Source: Sphaerisporangium sp. TRM90804
GTDB taxonomy: Bacteria; Actinomycetota; Actinomycetes; Streptosporangiales; Streptosporangiaceae
Reading direction: 5' to 3'
Assembly: GCF_029846175.1 (NCBI RefSeq)
Contig: NZ_JARWAC010000035.1
Coordinates: 1 to 64,000, forward strand
Length of the DNA stretch: 64,000 bases
Made by a program: the position numbers and the translations under genes. Shown here piece by piece: positions 28,177 through 36,028 of the stretch (within the stretch, counting starts at the first letter, position 1; the number at the start of each line of letters is the position of its first letter). The notes below the pieces were generated by a model. That model saw nothing but the letters and a program-made list of their open reading frames with translations. It had not been told where the DNA came from and made no database searches.

Positions 28177-28824
28177 TCACCGGTTCTTGGCGGTGAACGT
28201 CAGGTGGGTGACGCCGGAGGGCGTCGAGACCGCCTCGATGTCGTACGACCGCTCCAGCGACTCCAGGCCGTCCCAGAGCCGGACACCGCGGCCGAGCACG
28301 ATCGGGACCTGTACCAGGTGCATGTGGTCGACCAGGCCCTCGGTGAGGAAGTCGCGTACGACAGAGGGGCCGCCGCCGAGACGCACGTCCAGGCCGCCGG
28401 CCGCCTCGCGCGCCCGCTTCAGCGCCTCGGCGGGGGAGGCGTCCAGGAAGTGGAACGTGGTGCCGCCCTCCATCTCGATCGAAGGCCGCGGCCGGTGGGT
28501 GAGCACGAAGACCGGCGTGTGGAACGGCGGGTTGGCGCCCCACGGGCCCTTGTAGTGGAGGTCGTCCTGCCAGCCGGGCGGGCCGAACTTGCCGGCGCCC
28601 ATGATCTCGGCGCCGATGCCGTGATTGTGCATCGCGGCGAACGCGTTGTCGCCGCCGCCGCTACCACCCCGGCCGCCGCCCAGCTCGTGCCCGAACCGGG
28701 TGGCGAACATCCACTCGTGCAGGCGTTCGCCGGCGTGACCGAACGGGGCGTCGGGGGCCTGACCGGCGCCGGTGGCGAAGCCGTCGAGCGAGATGGACAG
28801 GTTGTGAACTCGAACGTCGGACAT
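28177..28824 (-). CDS. dihydrofolate reductase-family protein (RibD C-terminal type)
   Basis: 215 aa. ATG at 28824 with AGGAG at 9 nt. RibD_C/DHFR-like fold: VHNLSISLDGFATG at the N-terminus, GAEIMGAGKFG, VFVLTHRPR, LGGGPSVVRDFL and HLVQVPIVLGRGVRLW. Such proteins are NADPH-dependent reductases of unknown physiological substrate, not the essential DHFR. A His/Gly-rich loop (GGGRGGSGGGDN) sits around residue 50. Divergent from a LysR regulator 109 bp away. Confidence 0.93.
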   Translation of the reverse strand: MSDVRVHNLSISLDGFATGAGQAPDAPFGHAGERLHEWMFATRFGHELGGGRGGSGGGDNAFAAMHNHGIGAEIMGAGKFGPPGWQDDLHYKGPWGANPPFHTPVFVLTHRPRPSIEMEGGTTFHFLDASPAEALKRAREAAGGLDVRLGGGPSVVRDFLTEGLVDHMHLVQVPIVLGRGVRLWDGLESLERSYDIEAVSTPSGVTHLTFTAKNR

Positions 28825-28914
28825 CGGGGGTGCTCCTTGGAGGGTGTGCTTCCTGGTGAACACCAGCATGGCGCAATCGATACATGACGTCCAATGCTGT
28901 GGTTTCGGCAATCG

Positions 28915-28931
28915 CATCGATATCATCGATG
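28915..28931. promoter_or_regulatory. 17-bp inverted repeat, probable LysR binding site
   Basis: CATCGAT-ATC-ATCGATG, perfect 7-bp arms, ending 1 bp before the lysR ATG. Fits the autorepressor position used by LysR-type regulators; related CAATCGAT/CAATCGCAT motifs occur at 28874 and 28908. Confidence 0.5.
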
Positions 28932-28932
28932 A

Positions 28933-29829
28933 ATGCTGAACCTGATCCACCTCAAGGTTCTGGCCGCGGTGGCGCGCCATGGGTCCGTGACCGAAGCCGC
29001 GAAAGAGCTGCACTACTCGCAATCGTCGGTCAGTCACCACCTGGCGCGCCTGGAAGCGGCAACCGGTGCCAAGCTCGTTCAGCGCGTCGGGCGTGGGATC
29101 CGGCTGACCCCGGAAGGGCGACTGCTGGCCATCCGGGCCACCGAGATCGTGGGCCGGGTCGACGCGGCCAGCAACGAGCTGGCGGCACAGGTCGGCCTGC
29201 AGGCCGGGCAGGTCCGCCTGGCCGCCAACGCGTCGGCGCTGAGCACGATCGTGCCCAAGGCGGCCGTCACGCTGGCCGAGGCGCAACCGGGGCTCGACCT
29301 GATCCTGATCGACCGCCACCCCGTCGAAGCGCTGCAGATGCTGCGGCGGGGCGAGATCGACATCGCGCTCGTCTTCCAGCACGCCGACGCCCCGTTCGAG
29401 GAAGAGGGGTTCCGCCTCGTCCACCTCTGCGACGACCCGATCCACCTCGTCAGCGGGCAGGCTGACGACAGCATCGCCAACCATCGCCACTCCGCCTGGA
29501 TCGGCGGCTGCCGGCGATGCCAGAACGAGCTGATCGCCGTGTGCCGGCAAGAGGGCTTCACCCCACGCATCGCCTCGCTCAGCGACGACATGGTCGTCGT
29601 GCAAGCCCTCGTCGCCGCCGGCCAAGGCGTCACCATTCTGCCCGGGCTCGCCCTGCAAGCCCACCGCCGCCCCGACGTCCACACCACCGAGCTCACCGCC
29701 TCCCCCCGCCAGATCTACGCCGCCACCTACGGCGACCCGCCCGACCCGCCCGCCGTCGCCGCCGTACTGGCGACCCTCACCGAGGTGTCGGCGCCGGCGC
29801 CGCGCCGGCACAGTCCGCTCTCCGAGTGA
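28933..29829 (+). CDS. LysR-family transcriptional regulator
   Basis: 298 aa. N-terminal winged helix-turn-helix (LIHLKVLAAVARHGSVTEAA, AAKELHYSQSSVSHHLARLE), then a two-lobed effector-binding domain. No obvious leader: the ATG follows the inverted repeat directly. Likely regulates the divergent reductase gene and itself. Confidence 0.95.
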   Translation: MLNLIHLKVLAAVARHGSVTEAAKELHYSQSSVSHHLARLEAATGAKLVQRVGRGIRLTPEGRLLAIRATEIVGRVDAASNELAAQVGLQAGQVRLAANASALSTIVPKAAVTLAEAQPGLDLILIDRHPVEALQMLRRGEIDIALVFQHADAPFEEEGFRLVHLCDDPIHLVSGQADDSIANHRHSAWIGGCRRCQNELIAVCRQEGFTPRIASLSDDMVVVQALVAAGQGVTILPGLALQAHRRPDVHTTELTASPRQIYAATYGDPPDPPAVAAVLATLTEVSAPAPRRHSPLSE

Positions 29830-29965
29830 AGCCTGTTGTGGAAGACGGCGTGCAAGGGTGCAATACCTGATAGGTGTACAGATGCGTAGGGAATTGAAGG
29901 GGTCGTGTGCTGCGGCTCCATCGAGACACGGGCGCGCGTCAGCCCCCCTGACTCTGGAGGCTCAA

Positions 29966-30190
29966 ATGATCAGGTTGAGTGTTCGGCTGGTCTCTGTCGC
30001 GGCGCTCGCGATCGGCCTTGCTTTTCTCGCGACTCCCGCCTCGGCCGCCGCGGATTGGAAACTGGCCGGAGTCGCTTATGGCGATTGGGAGGAATGCCGA
30101 GCCGACGGGGCGAGGGGGCAGGCGGCCGGTGAGTGGCGGGAATGGCAATGCCGTCGCTGGGCGATGGGCCTTGACCTCTGGGTCCGTTAG
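29966..30190 (+). CDS. small secreted protein of unknown function
   Basis: 74 aa. ATG with GGAGG 5 nt upstream. Classical signal peptide (MIRLSVRLVSVAALAIGLAF then LATPASA) leaves a mature peptide of about 46 residues rich in Trp, Arg and Glu with two Cys residues (EECRADG, EWQCRRW) that could form one disulfide. No family recognised. The frame upstream of this ATG (to 29858) lacks a signal-like start and is not used. Confidence 0.65.
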   Translation: MIRLSVRLVSVAALAIGLAFLATPASAAADWKLAGVAYGDWEECRADGARGQAAGEWREWQCRRWAMGLDLWVR

Positions 30191-30314
30191 ACGTCGGTGG
30201 ACGTGTCCGCGCCGGCCCGTCCGCGGGTCGTCCTCCAACGCGAACGGCACCGCATTTCGAAAGCCACGGACCGGCCGGGAGCGTTGAGAACGCGGCGGTC
30301 CGCGGGGAACGGCT

Positions 30315-31946
30315 TCACAGCGGTCCGTTAGAAGGTATGTACGGCGAGGGTGCGGAGCGGGCGACGGCGTCGGCCGGCGGCGCCGGGCAGAAGCGGTCCC
30401 GGCGGGGCAGTGCCCCGGTGGCGAGGAAGGAGTTCATCGCCTCGTCGGCACACCGGCTCAGCCCGATCACGCCGTGGCCGCCCTGGTCAACCGTGATCAT
30501 GGCGGCTCGTCGTCCGAGGGCGGCGCGCATGCCGCGTGCGCCTTCGATGGAGGTGGAGGGATCGCGGGTGTTCTGCGTGATCAGCACGTTGCGCGGCCCG
30601 TGACCGGTGATGGTCACCGGCGGCTCCACCGGCCGGCTGTGCCAGGCCGCGCACGGCCAGAGGTTCGACGGCATGCCCGCCGTCACCGGCCATGCCCGCC
30701 GGTCGGCCGCGGTCTGCCGGGCGTGCAGCGCCACGCTGCGCGGCCAGGCGGCGTCGTCGCAGATCACCGCGTAGAGCGCGGCGACGAGGTTGTCCGCCGG
30801 TATCTCCGCTCTCCCCGCGCCACCGATCTTGCCGATGGTGGCCAGCCGGTCCAGTCGCGTCAGGATCGCGGTGTCCATCGTGGATCCCGAAACGGCGGTC
30901 GCGAGTTCCCGCCAGACCTCGGCGATGATCGGGAAGTAGCCGTCGTAGTAGAGCCTCGACCGGGTGACCTCGCGCAGGACGTTGCCGTCGAACACGGGGC
31001 CGCCCGGGTTCGGCAGGGGCCGCTCGTCGAGGGCCGAGGTCAGGCGGTCGTAGGTGCGCCGTACCTCATCGGGCGTGGCGCCGAGGTGGTAGACGGCGTC
31101 CCGCTCGGCCGCGAAGGCGAGGAAGTCGGGCAGTCGCACCGCGACCGCCTTGTTCCAGGTCCGCCACATGTCCCGCCACACCAGGCTCGGATCGACGGCG
31201 CTGTCCAGCACGATCCGGTCGTCGCGGCCGGGGAACAGCGAGAGGTAGACGGCTCCGAGGTAGGTGCCGTAGGAGATGCCGAAGTAGGACAGTTTCGGCT
31301 CGCCGAGCGCGGCTCGGATGCGATCCATGTCCCGGGCCGTGTTGGCCGTGGTGATGAACGGAAGCAGATCACCGGAGTGCTCGGCGCACGCGGCCGCGGT
31401 CTCTCGCGCGAAGGCGATGTTGCGCTCGATGCTGCCATCGGGCGCCGGGTAGGGCAGCAGCAGCGTGAACTGCTTGGTGGTGTCGAGGCCACAGGTGACC
31501 GGAGTGCTGTGGCCGACGCCTCGCGGATCGAACCCGATCAGGTCGTAGCGGTCAAGCACCTCGGGCGCCAGTGCGAACGTCAGCTGGCTGGGCATGTCAA
31601 GGCCGCTGCCGCCGGGGCCGCCCGGGTTGGACAGCAGGATCCCGCGGCGCGACCCCGGTTGTGCTGCGGCGATCCGGGAGATCGCGATCTCGATGCTCCG
31701 CCCGCGCGGTGCGCGGTAGTCCAGCGGCACCCGCAGAGTCGCGCACCGCTGGCGTGGATCGCGCGTGATGCCGCTGGGCGCCGGCGGACACTCGCCCCAC
31801 ACCGGAGCCGTACCCCCGGCCTCGGCCACCGCCGGTTTCGGTGCGCCGGCCCTTGGCTCGGCCGGCGCGGGCGCGCCCGCCGCCACGGTAACCACCATCG
31901 CCGCGGCGATGAACGACGTCAGAATCGGTCGCAGACTTAATCGCAC
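30315..31946 (-). CDS. secreted alpha/beta hydrolase, tripeptidyl aminopeptidase-like (S33)
   Basis: 543 aa, GTG start with AAGGGG upstream. Signal peptide about 1-28. Typical SlpD/SlpE/TAP family order: oxyanion segment LLSNPGGPGGSG (about 104-115), nucleophile Ser225 in YFGISYGTYLG, C-terminal TAP-like domain with Asp in TQNTRDPST and His in DQGGHGVIG. Four or more Cys residues suggest disulfides. Likely removes N-terminal tri- or dipeptides from extracellular proteins; natural substrate unknown. Confidence 0.93.
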   Translation of the reverse strand: MRLSLRPILTSFIAAAMVVTVAAGAPAPAEPRAGAPKPAVAEAGGTAPVWGECPPAPSGITRDPRQRCATLRVPLDYRAPRGRSIEIAISRIAAAQPGSRRGILLSNPGGPGGSGLDMPSQLTFALAPEVLDRYDLIGFDPRGVGHSTPVTCGLDTTKQFTLLLPYPAPDGSIERNIAFARETAAACAEHSGDLLPFITTANTARDMDRIRAALGEPKLSYFGISYGTYLGAVYLSLFPGRDDRIVLDSAVDPSLVWRDMWRTWNKAVAVRLPDFLAFAAERDAVYHLGATPDEVRRTYDRLTSALDERPLPNPGGPVFDGNVLREVTRSRLYYDGYFPIIAEVWRELATAVSGSTMDTAILTRLDRLATIGKIGGAGRAEIPADNLVAALYAVICDDAAWPRSVALHARQTAADRRAWPVTAGMPSNLWPCAAWHSRPVEPPVTITGHGPRNVLITQNTRDPSTSIEGARGMRAALGRRAAMITVDQGGHGVIGLSRCADEAMNSFLATGALPRRDRFCPAPPADAVARSAPSPYIPSNGPL

Positions 31947-32274
31947 TGATACCCCTTTCGAAAGGACCCGGCAGCCCGAATACGCGGCCGGATTCCAGCT
32001 ACCGCTGCCGGGTGTAACTCACATCTCGATCTCGATCACGGCAGGCTGGCGCGATCTCCGACCGCCGTGCGGCTCGGACGCCGCCTGATCGACCGATACG
32101 CAACCAGTCGCGCAGCCAGTCGCGCGACCAGTCGCGCGATCAGGGGCTCGACCACCTGCCTACCTACCGGCGTCCCGCTCGTCGCGATCGACGGCGACCC
32201 GTCGCGGGACGGCACCCTGGTCACCGTCGAGCAGCAAGCGAGCGCGGCCGAGGCTCCCGCGGCCCGGGTCGCGG
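31947..32274. other. intergenic stretch with possible coding remnant
   Basis: 328 bp between the S33 hydrolase start and the GntR stop. It holds short direct repeats of CCAGTCGCGC (about 32104-32140). The forward frame from about 32148 to 32280 has GC-rich third positions and reads like a C-terminal fragment (PTGVPLVAIDGDPSRDGTL). On the minus strand an 80-codon frame (32036-32278) begins in an ATGA overlap with the GntR stop but shows low-complexity Ala/Arg repeats. Neither is called a gene. Confidence 0.35.
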
Positions 32275-32652
32275 TCATGACGGGGCCGGTGCCGCCCCGC
32301 CGGACGCCAGAGCCGCCTGGACGATGCGGATCGCCTCGCCCGCGTCGATTCCGACGCTGGCGATCACGGCCGCGTAGTCGGCGGCGGCCCGGCGGGCCCG
32401 CTCCCGGCCCTCCTCGCCGGCGGCCGACACGAACGAGCCCGCCCGCCCGCGGGTCTCGATCAGCCCCGCCTCCTCCAGCTCCCGGTAGGCCCGGCCGACC
32501 GTGTTGACGGCCAGGCCCAGGTCGGCCGCGAGGTGGCGGATGGTCGGCAGCCGGGTGCCCACGGCCAGCGTGCGGTCCTGGATCTGCCGGGCGAGCTGGG
32601 CGCGCAACTGCTCGAACGGCGGCACCGGCGAGGCCGCGTCGATGACGATCAT
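32275..32652 (-). CDS. GntR-family regulator (YtrA type)
   Basis: 125 aa, short as expected for the YtrA subfamily. Winged helix-turn-helix across about residues 12-78 (PPFEQLRAQLARQI, LPTIRHLAADLGLAVNTVGR) with a short helical C-terminal dimerisation tail. Starts in an ATGA overlap with the preceding membrane protein gene, so both come from one mRNA. YtrA-type regulators usually control co-transcribed membrane or ABC transport genes. Confidence 0.93.
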   Translation of the reverse strand: MIVIDAASPVPPFEQLRAQLARQIQDRTLAVGTRLPTIRHLAADLGLAVNTVGRAYRELEEAGLIETRGRAGSFVSAAGEEGRERARRAAADYAAVIASVGIDAGEAIRIVQAALASGGAAPAPS

Positions 32653-33464
32653 CGGATGCTCATGACCTGCCGGGCCATCGTCGCGCTCGGCGGCGTTTTG
32701 ACATTGAGCGCGACGATCGCGGCCACGCCCAGGATCACGTAGGCGACCGCGGCGGCGCTCAACCAGCCGGGCGCGGTGCCGAACAGCAGCACCATGGGCA
32801 GCGACCACTGCACGTTCGGCGTGGTGAGTTCGCGGGCGTCCTCGACGCGCATGATGACGTCGGCGGTCAGCGACTCCTCGTCCTGCGCCACGACAGGGCG
32901 CCTGAGCAGATGGCGCAGATGCAGGGCGGTGATGGCCGTCATGCCGATCAGGCTGATCAGCAGGATGACGGCCAGCTGCCGCAGGACGGGGTCGGGAACG
33001 GTCAGGGCGCTCACGGCCAGCGCCACCGCACCGGCGAACGTGGCGGCCGCGAAGACGGCGTGCGGCCGGCCGAGCACGGCCCGCCAGCCGGGCTGGATCG
33101 GATGGGCGGCTCTGCGAGACAGCGTCGCGCCCGCCCGCTGGTCGACGCGCCGCACCCACCGGTCGAGCAGCGACTGTGCCAGCAGCAGCCCGGCCACCAA
33201 CACGCTCAGGGCCAGCAGCGGCAGCGGGTGAATGGGCTGGCGGCTGCCGAAGGCGAAGGTGGCGGCGAGCGAACTCGCGATGATCAGCACGGCCGGGATG
33301 ATATGGGCGGCGAGGCGAGCGCGTCTGCGTACCGCCAGCCGGCTTGCCAGCAACGGCGTCGGGTCGGCGCCGGCCAGATCGTGCCGTGCCAGCCACTCGC
33401 CCGCCAGCCGCAGATCGTCCGCACCCACCGACGGGCCGGCGTCCGATAACGGTTCACGGGGCAT
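32649..33464 (-). CDS. multi-pass membrane protein co-transcribed with GntR regulator
   Basis: 271 aa. ATG at 33464 with AAGGGAGG upstream. Hydrophilic N-terminus (about 1-50), then about six predicted membrane segments in pairs (AAHIIPAVLIIASSLAATFAF; LLALSVLVAGLLLAQSLL; FAAATFAGAVALAVSALTV; LAVILLISLIGMTAI; LPMVLLFGTAPGWL; AVAYVILGVAAIVALNV). No family motif recognised. Its companion YtrA-type regulator suggests a role in envelope stress or transport. Confidence 0.85.
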   Translation of the reverse strand: MPREPLSDAGPSVGADDLRLAGEWLARHDLAGADPTPLLASRLAVRRRARLAAHIIPAVLIIASSLAATFAFGSRQPIHPLPLLALSVLVAGLLLAQSLLDRWVRRVDQRAGATLSRRAAHPIQPGWRAVLGRPHAVFAAATFAGAVALAVSALTVPDPVLRQLAVILLISLIGMTAITALHLRHLLRRPVVAQDEESLTADVIMRVEDARELTTPNVQWSLPMVLLFGTAPGWLSAAAVAYVILGVAAIVALNVKTPPSATMARQVMSIR

Positions 33465-33474
33465 GGCGCCTCCC

Positions 33475-33527
33475 TTTGTCGCAAGCTTTGTAGCAAGATG
33501 ATGCGTCATACCTTGCGACAAAGTCAA
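33475..33527 (-). promoter_or_regulatory. promoter with three GntR half-site-like repeats
   Basis: TTTGTCGCAAG (33475-33485), TTTGTAGCAAG (33487-33497) and the inverted CTTGCGACAAA (33512-33522). Leftward -35 TTGACT at 33527-33522 overlaps the last copy; a candidate -10 CATCAT lies 18 bp further (33503-33498). Probable autoregulatory site of the GntR protein. Confidence 0.6.
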
Positions 33528-33760
33528 CGCCCCGTTGAAGCCTCCTCCTTCAGCCCCTGTACGTCTGATGAGAAACCCGCGCTCGTCATCACCCCTGAGC
33601 AGACGGAGGTCACCGCCTGCCGCGCCCCCTGCGATTCGCGGCACACCGCCGACACGCGACAGACGACGGCCCCGGCGAGGTGACAGAGGTCACAACAGAG
33701 GAGAGGGCGGGATAACCTGCCCGCGGTGCTTCGAACCACGTGACCGGAGGAGTCGATTCT

Positions 33761-34720
33761 GTGATGACGGCAGGGCGGCCGATGCCCACGCAGGACGACG
33801 TGCTCGGGTACTTCGACACGCTGTCGAACTGGGGGCGGTGGGGCGACGACGACGAGCTCGGCACCCTGAACCACATCACCGACGACGTCCGGCTGGCGGC
33901 GGCGCGGGCCGTGCGCCACGGCAGGAGCGTGTCGTGCGCATGGGAGGTCGCCGTACCGGAGGACATGGAGCGGTCGACGACGACGTGCCCGCGCGCCGCC
34001 GACATGCCGGGTGCCGAGAACATGCCGGTGCCCGAGTTCCGCTACGACCGGCGCTGGGGTTTTTCGTCCGAGCGGCTCGGCGTCACGTTCCACGGCAACA
34101 CCCTCACCCACGTCGACTCGCCGTGTCACATCTTCTGGGACGGCATGATGTACAACGGGCGGTCGCACTCGCTGGTCGACGCCGCGACGGGATCGGCGTG
34201 GGCGTCCGTCACGGCGGCGGCGAACGGGATCATCACGCGCGGCGTCCTGCTGGACGTCGCGAGCGTGCGCGATGTGCCGTGGCTGGAACCGGGGGAGGGT
34301 GTGTATCCCCACGATCTGGAGGAGGCCGAGCGTCGCCAGGGGGTGCGGGTGCGATCCGGCGACGCGGTGCTCCTGCGAACCGGCTACGGCCGCGCCCGGC
34401 ACGAGAGCGGTCCGATCAGCGGATTCAAGCAGGCCGGGTGGCACGCGTCCTGCCTGCCGTGGCTGCATGAACGAGGCGTCGCGCTGATCGGCGCCGACAC
34501 TCCCCAGGACGTTCAGCCGTCGGGCTACGAAAGCGTGTTGATGCCGGTCCACGCCGTGAGCCTCGTCGCCATGGGCCTGTGGATGCTCGACAACTGCGAC
34601 CTGGAGGCATGCGCGGCAACAGCCGCCGAGCTAGGCCAGTGGGACTTCCACCTAGCGGTCGCACCGGTCCGCTTCGCCGGCACATCCGGCAGCCCGGTCA
34701 ACCCGATCGCCACCTTCTGA
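33761..34720 (+). CDS. cyclase-family metal hydrolase
   Basis: 319 aa from GTG 33761 (GGAGGAG at 8 nt; ATG at 33764 is equally possible). Cyclase family (Pfam Cyclase; includes kynurenine formamidase and isatin hydrolase): metal-binding HGNTLTHVDSPCH (about 113-125), a YDRRWGFSSE region before it, and VLLRTGYGRAR later. The long form with N-terminal WGRWGDDDELGTLNHI is typical of actinobacterial members. Substrate unknown; an amide or lactone hydrolase is likely. Confidence 0.92.
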   Translation: MMTAGRPMPTQDDVLGYFDTLSNWGRWGDDDELGTLNHITDDVRLAAARAVRHGRSVSCAWEVAVPEDMERSTTTCPRAADMPGAENMPVPEFRYDRRWGFSSERLGVTFHGNTLTHVDSPCHIFWDGMMYNGRSHSLVDAATGSAWASVTAAANGIITRGVLLDVASVRDVPWLEPGEGVYPHDLEEAERRQGVRVRSGDAVLLRTGYGRARHESGPISGFKQAGWHASCLPWLHERGVALIGADTPQDVQPSGYESVLMPVHAVSLVAMGLWMLDNCDLEACAATAAELGQWDFHLAVAPVRFAGTSGSPVNPIATF

Positions 34721-34806
34721 CCACGACTGAACCGCTCCCGAGTGCCGGTCACTCGGACGCGTGAGCGTGTCTGCTGCTGGAACCGATCGGCTCCTATCCT
34801 GACCAC

Positions 34807-35094
34807 ATGAACCTGAAATTCAGCGGCGAGATGTGGTTCTGGAAAGGTCCTGCGCCGTGGCACTTCGTCACCGTTACGGAAGAGGAGTGCGGTGAGCTGG
34901 AAGCGACTTCCAGGCTCGTGAGCTACGGCTGGGGCATGATTCCGGTCACGGCGCAGATCGGAGGGACCAGATGGAAGACGTCACTGTTCCCGAAAGATGG
35001 GCGGTACATCGTGCCGGTGAAGGCCTGGGTGCGGAAGGCCGAAGGGCTTGAGGTAGGCGAGACGGTGACGGTCCGCCTTGCCGTCGATGTCTGA
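34807..35094 (+). CDS. DUF1905 protein
   Basis: 95 aa. Whole-length match to the DUF1905 style: FSGEMWFWKGPAPWHFVTV at the start, GWGMIPVTAQIGGTRWKTSLF in the middle and GRYIVPVKAWVRKAEG near the end. Small beta-rich domain of unknown function, common in actinobacteria. Stand-alone gene. Confidence 0.9.
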   Translation: MNLKFSGEMWFWKGPAPWHFVTVTEEECGELEATSRLVSYGWGMIPVTAQIGGTRWKTSLFPKDGRYIVPVKAWVRKAEGLEVGETVTVRLAVDV

Positions 35095-35701
35095 CAGACA
35101 GGGTGTAGGGCAGCGGCCCCGGGCGGGGGCTGACCAAACATCTGAACGACCGCAGGCTCCCCAACGGGCCCCGTCGCCGGTCCCGCAATCGCCATCGCCG
35201 CCGAAGCCCGCTTCAGGGCCGCGATGGTCGAGCCAGCCCGGGTCACCGCCCGCACCCGGTCCAGCATCGGTACCCGACTGCGCCGCTCGGGGCGCGGTTT
35301 CGGCAAAACAGTACGCTGTCCGCGACCTCCGAAGGGTTCCGCTGATAGAGGTCGCGCACAGCATTATCGCCACGCGGACGAGATCGGGAATATCCCGCTA
35401 CACAGCGATCCTGAGGCCTTCCGCAATTAATTCAAGGCCCTATTGAATCCATTCGTGTTCACTTGGCAACTGGCCATTGAGAACGAAACCAGTGGCCGGG
35501 TCCACCGAGTGGGCCACAGGGTTGGCGCGAGCAAGCGTGCGCCTAACGCCGTCGAACGCCGCCTGCCGGTGACCGGGCTCGCGCTCGACGTGCGGCGGAA
35601 GCTCGTCTCCCCCTGCGAAAATCGGCGTGACCAGTTGCCACGGTGTCCATCACCGTGGCCGCGACCATTGACGGCCCACGCCATGTCGAGATGTACCGTC
35701 G

Positions 35702-35718
35702 ATTCGAGATACTCGAAT
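35702..35718. promoter_or_regulatory. 17-bp palindrome A (putative operator)
   Basis: ATTCGAG-ATA-CTCGAAT, perfect 7-bp arms. Same half-sites as palindrome B, centre 123 bp away, so the pair could support looping. Confidence 0.6.
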
Positions 35719-35798
35719 GCCCGGTGAGGAATCCGTCGATCAGCCAGGAAAGTCCACGAATCAAAACCCTTGACAAGGTGTCTCACATTTATCAAGGC

Positions 35799-35804
35799 TA
35801 TGAT
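35799..35804 (+). promoter_or_regulatory. -10-like box upstream of secreted protein gene
   Basis: TATGAT matches TATAAT at 5 of 6. TTGACA at 35770-35775 is too far away (23 bp) for a standard promoter, so the -35 element is uncertain. Confidence 0.4.
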
Positions 35805-35824
35805 CAGGTACCGAATCGAGGAGG

Positions 35825-35841
35825 ATTCGAGTTATTCGAAT
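35825..35841. promoter_or_regulatory. 17-bp palindrome B (putative operator)
   Basis: ATTCGA-GTTAT-TCGAAT. It lies 20 bp after the TATGAT box, where a repressor would block transcription. Confidence 0.6.
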
Positions 35842-36028
35842 GGTGACGACAGGAATGCCGACGGCGAGGAAGTCGTCGAGTACGACCCACCCGCGGACGC
35901 CGACCGACCGGTATCTCGTGCTCGACAAGATCAAGAAGATGAGCGAGACGACTCGACCGGAAGCACGCCGACGAGTGCGACTCACGGGTGACGCGTACGT
36001 CTCGCACGAATCCAAGGAAGCGCAATGA
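35840..36028 (+). CDS. possible 62-aa upstream ORF
   Basis: ATG at 35840 inside palindrome B; TGA overlaps the start of the secreted protein gene (ATGA). The peptide is hydrophilic, with a YLVLDKIKKMSE segment. No ribosome-binding site is visible and third-position GC is lower than in neighbours. It may be a translated leader or chance. Confidence 0.25.
   Translation: MVTTGMPTARKSSSTTHPRTPTDRYLVLDKIKKMSETTRPEARRRVRLTGDAYVSHESKEAQ

Larger units (their letters stand above)
35095..36024. other. long intergenic region with decayed sequence and a promoter/operator block
   Basis: From 35095 to about 35690 the base composition falls below the window norm and several short frames on both strands lack starts, ribosome sites or homology I can recognise. 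This looks like decayed or foreign DNA. From 35700 onward it becomes the control region of the secreted protein gene: palindromes at 35702 and 35825, a -35-like TTGACA at 35770, a -10-like TATGAT at 35799, and a 62-codon ORF (35840-36028). Confidence 0.5.

Noticed and set aside
32036-32278. 80-codon minus-strand ORF coupled to the GntR stop
   Set aside because: Ala/Arg low-complexity peptide from short repeats; the opposite frame has better codon statistics, so it is not called a gene.
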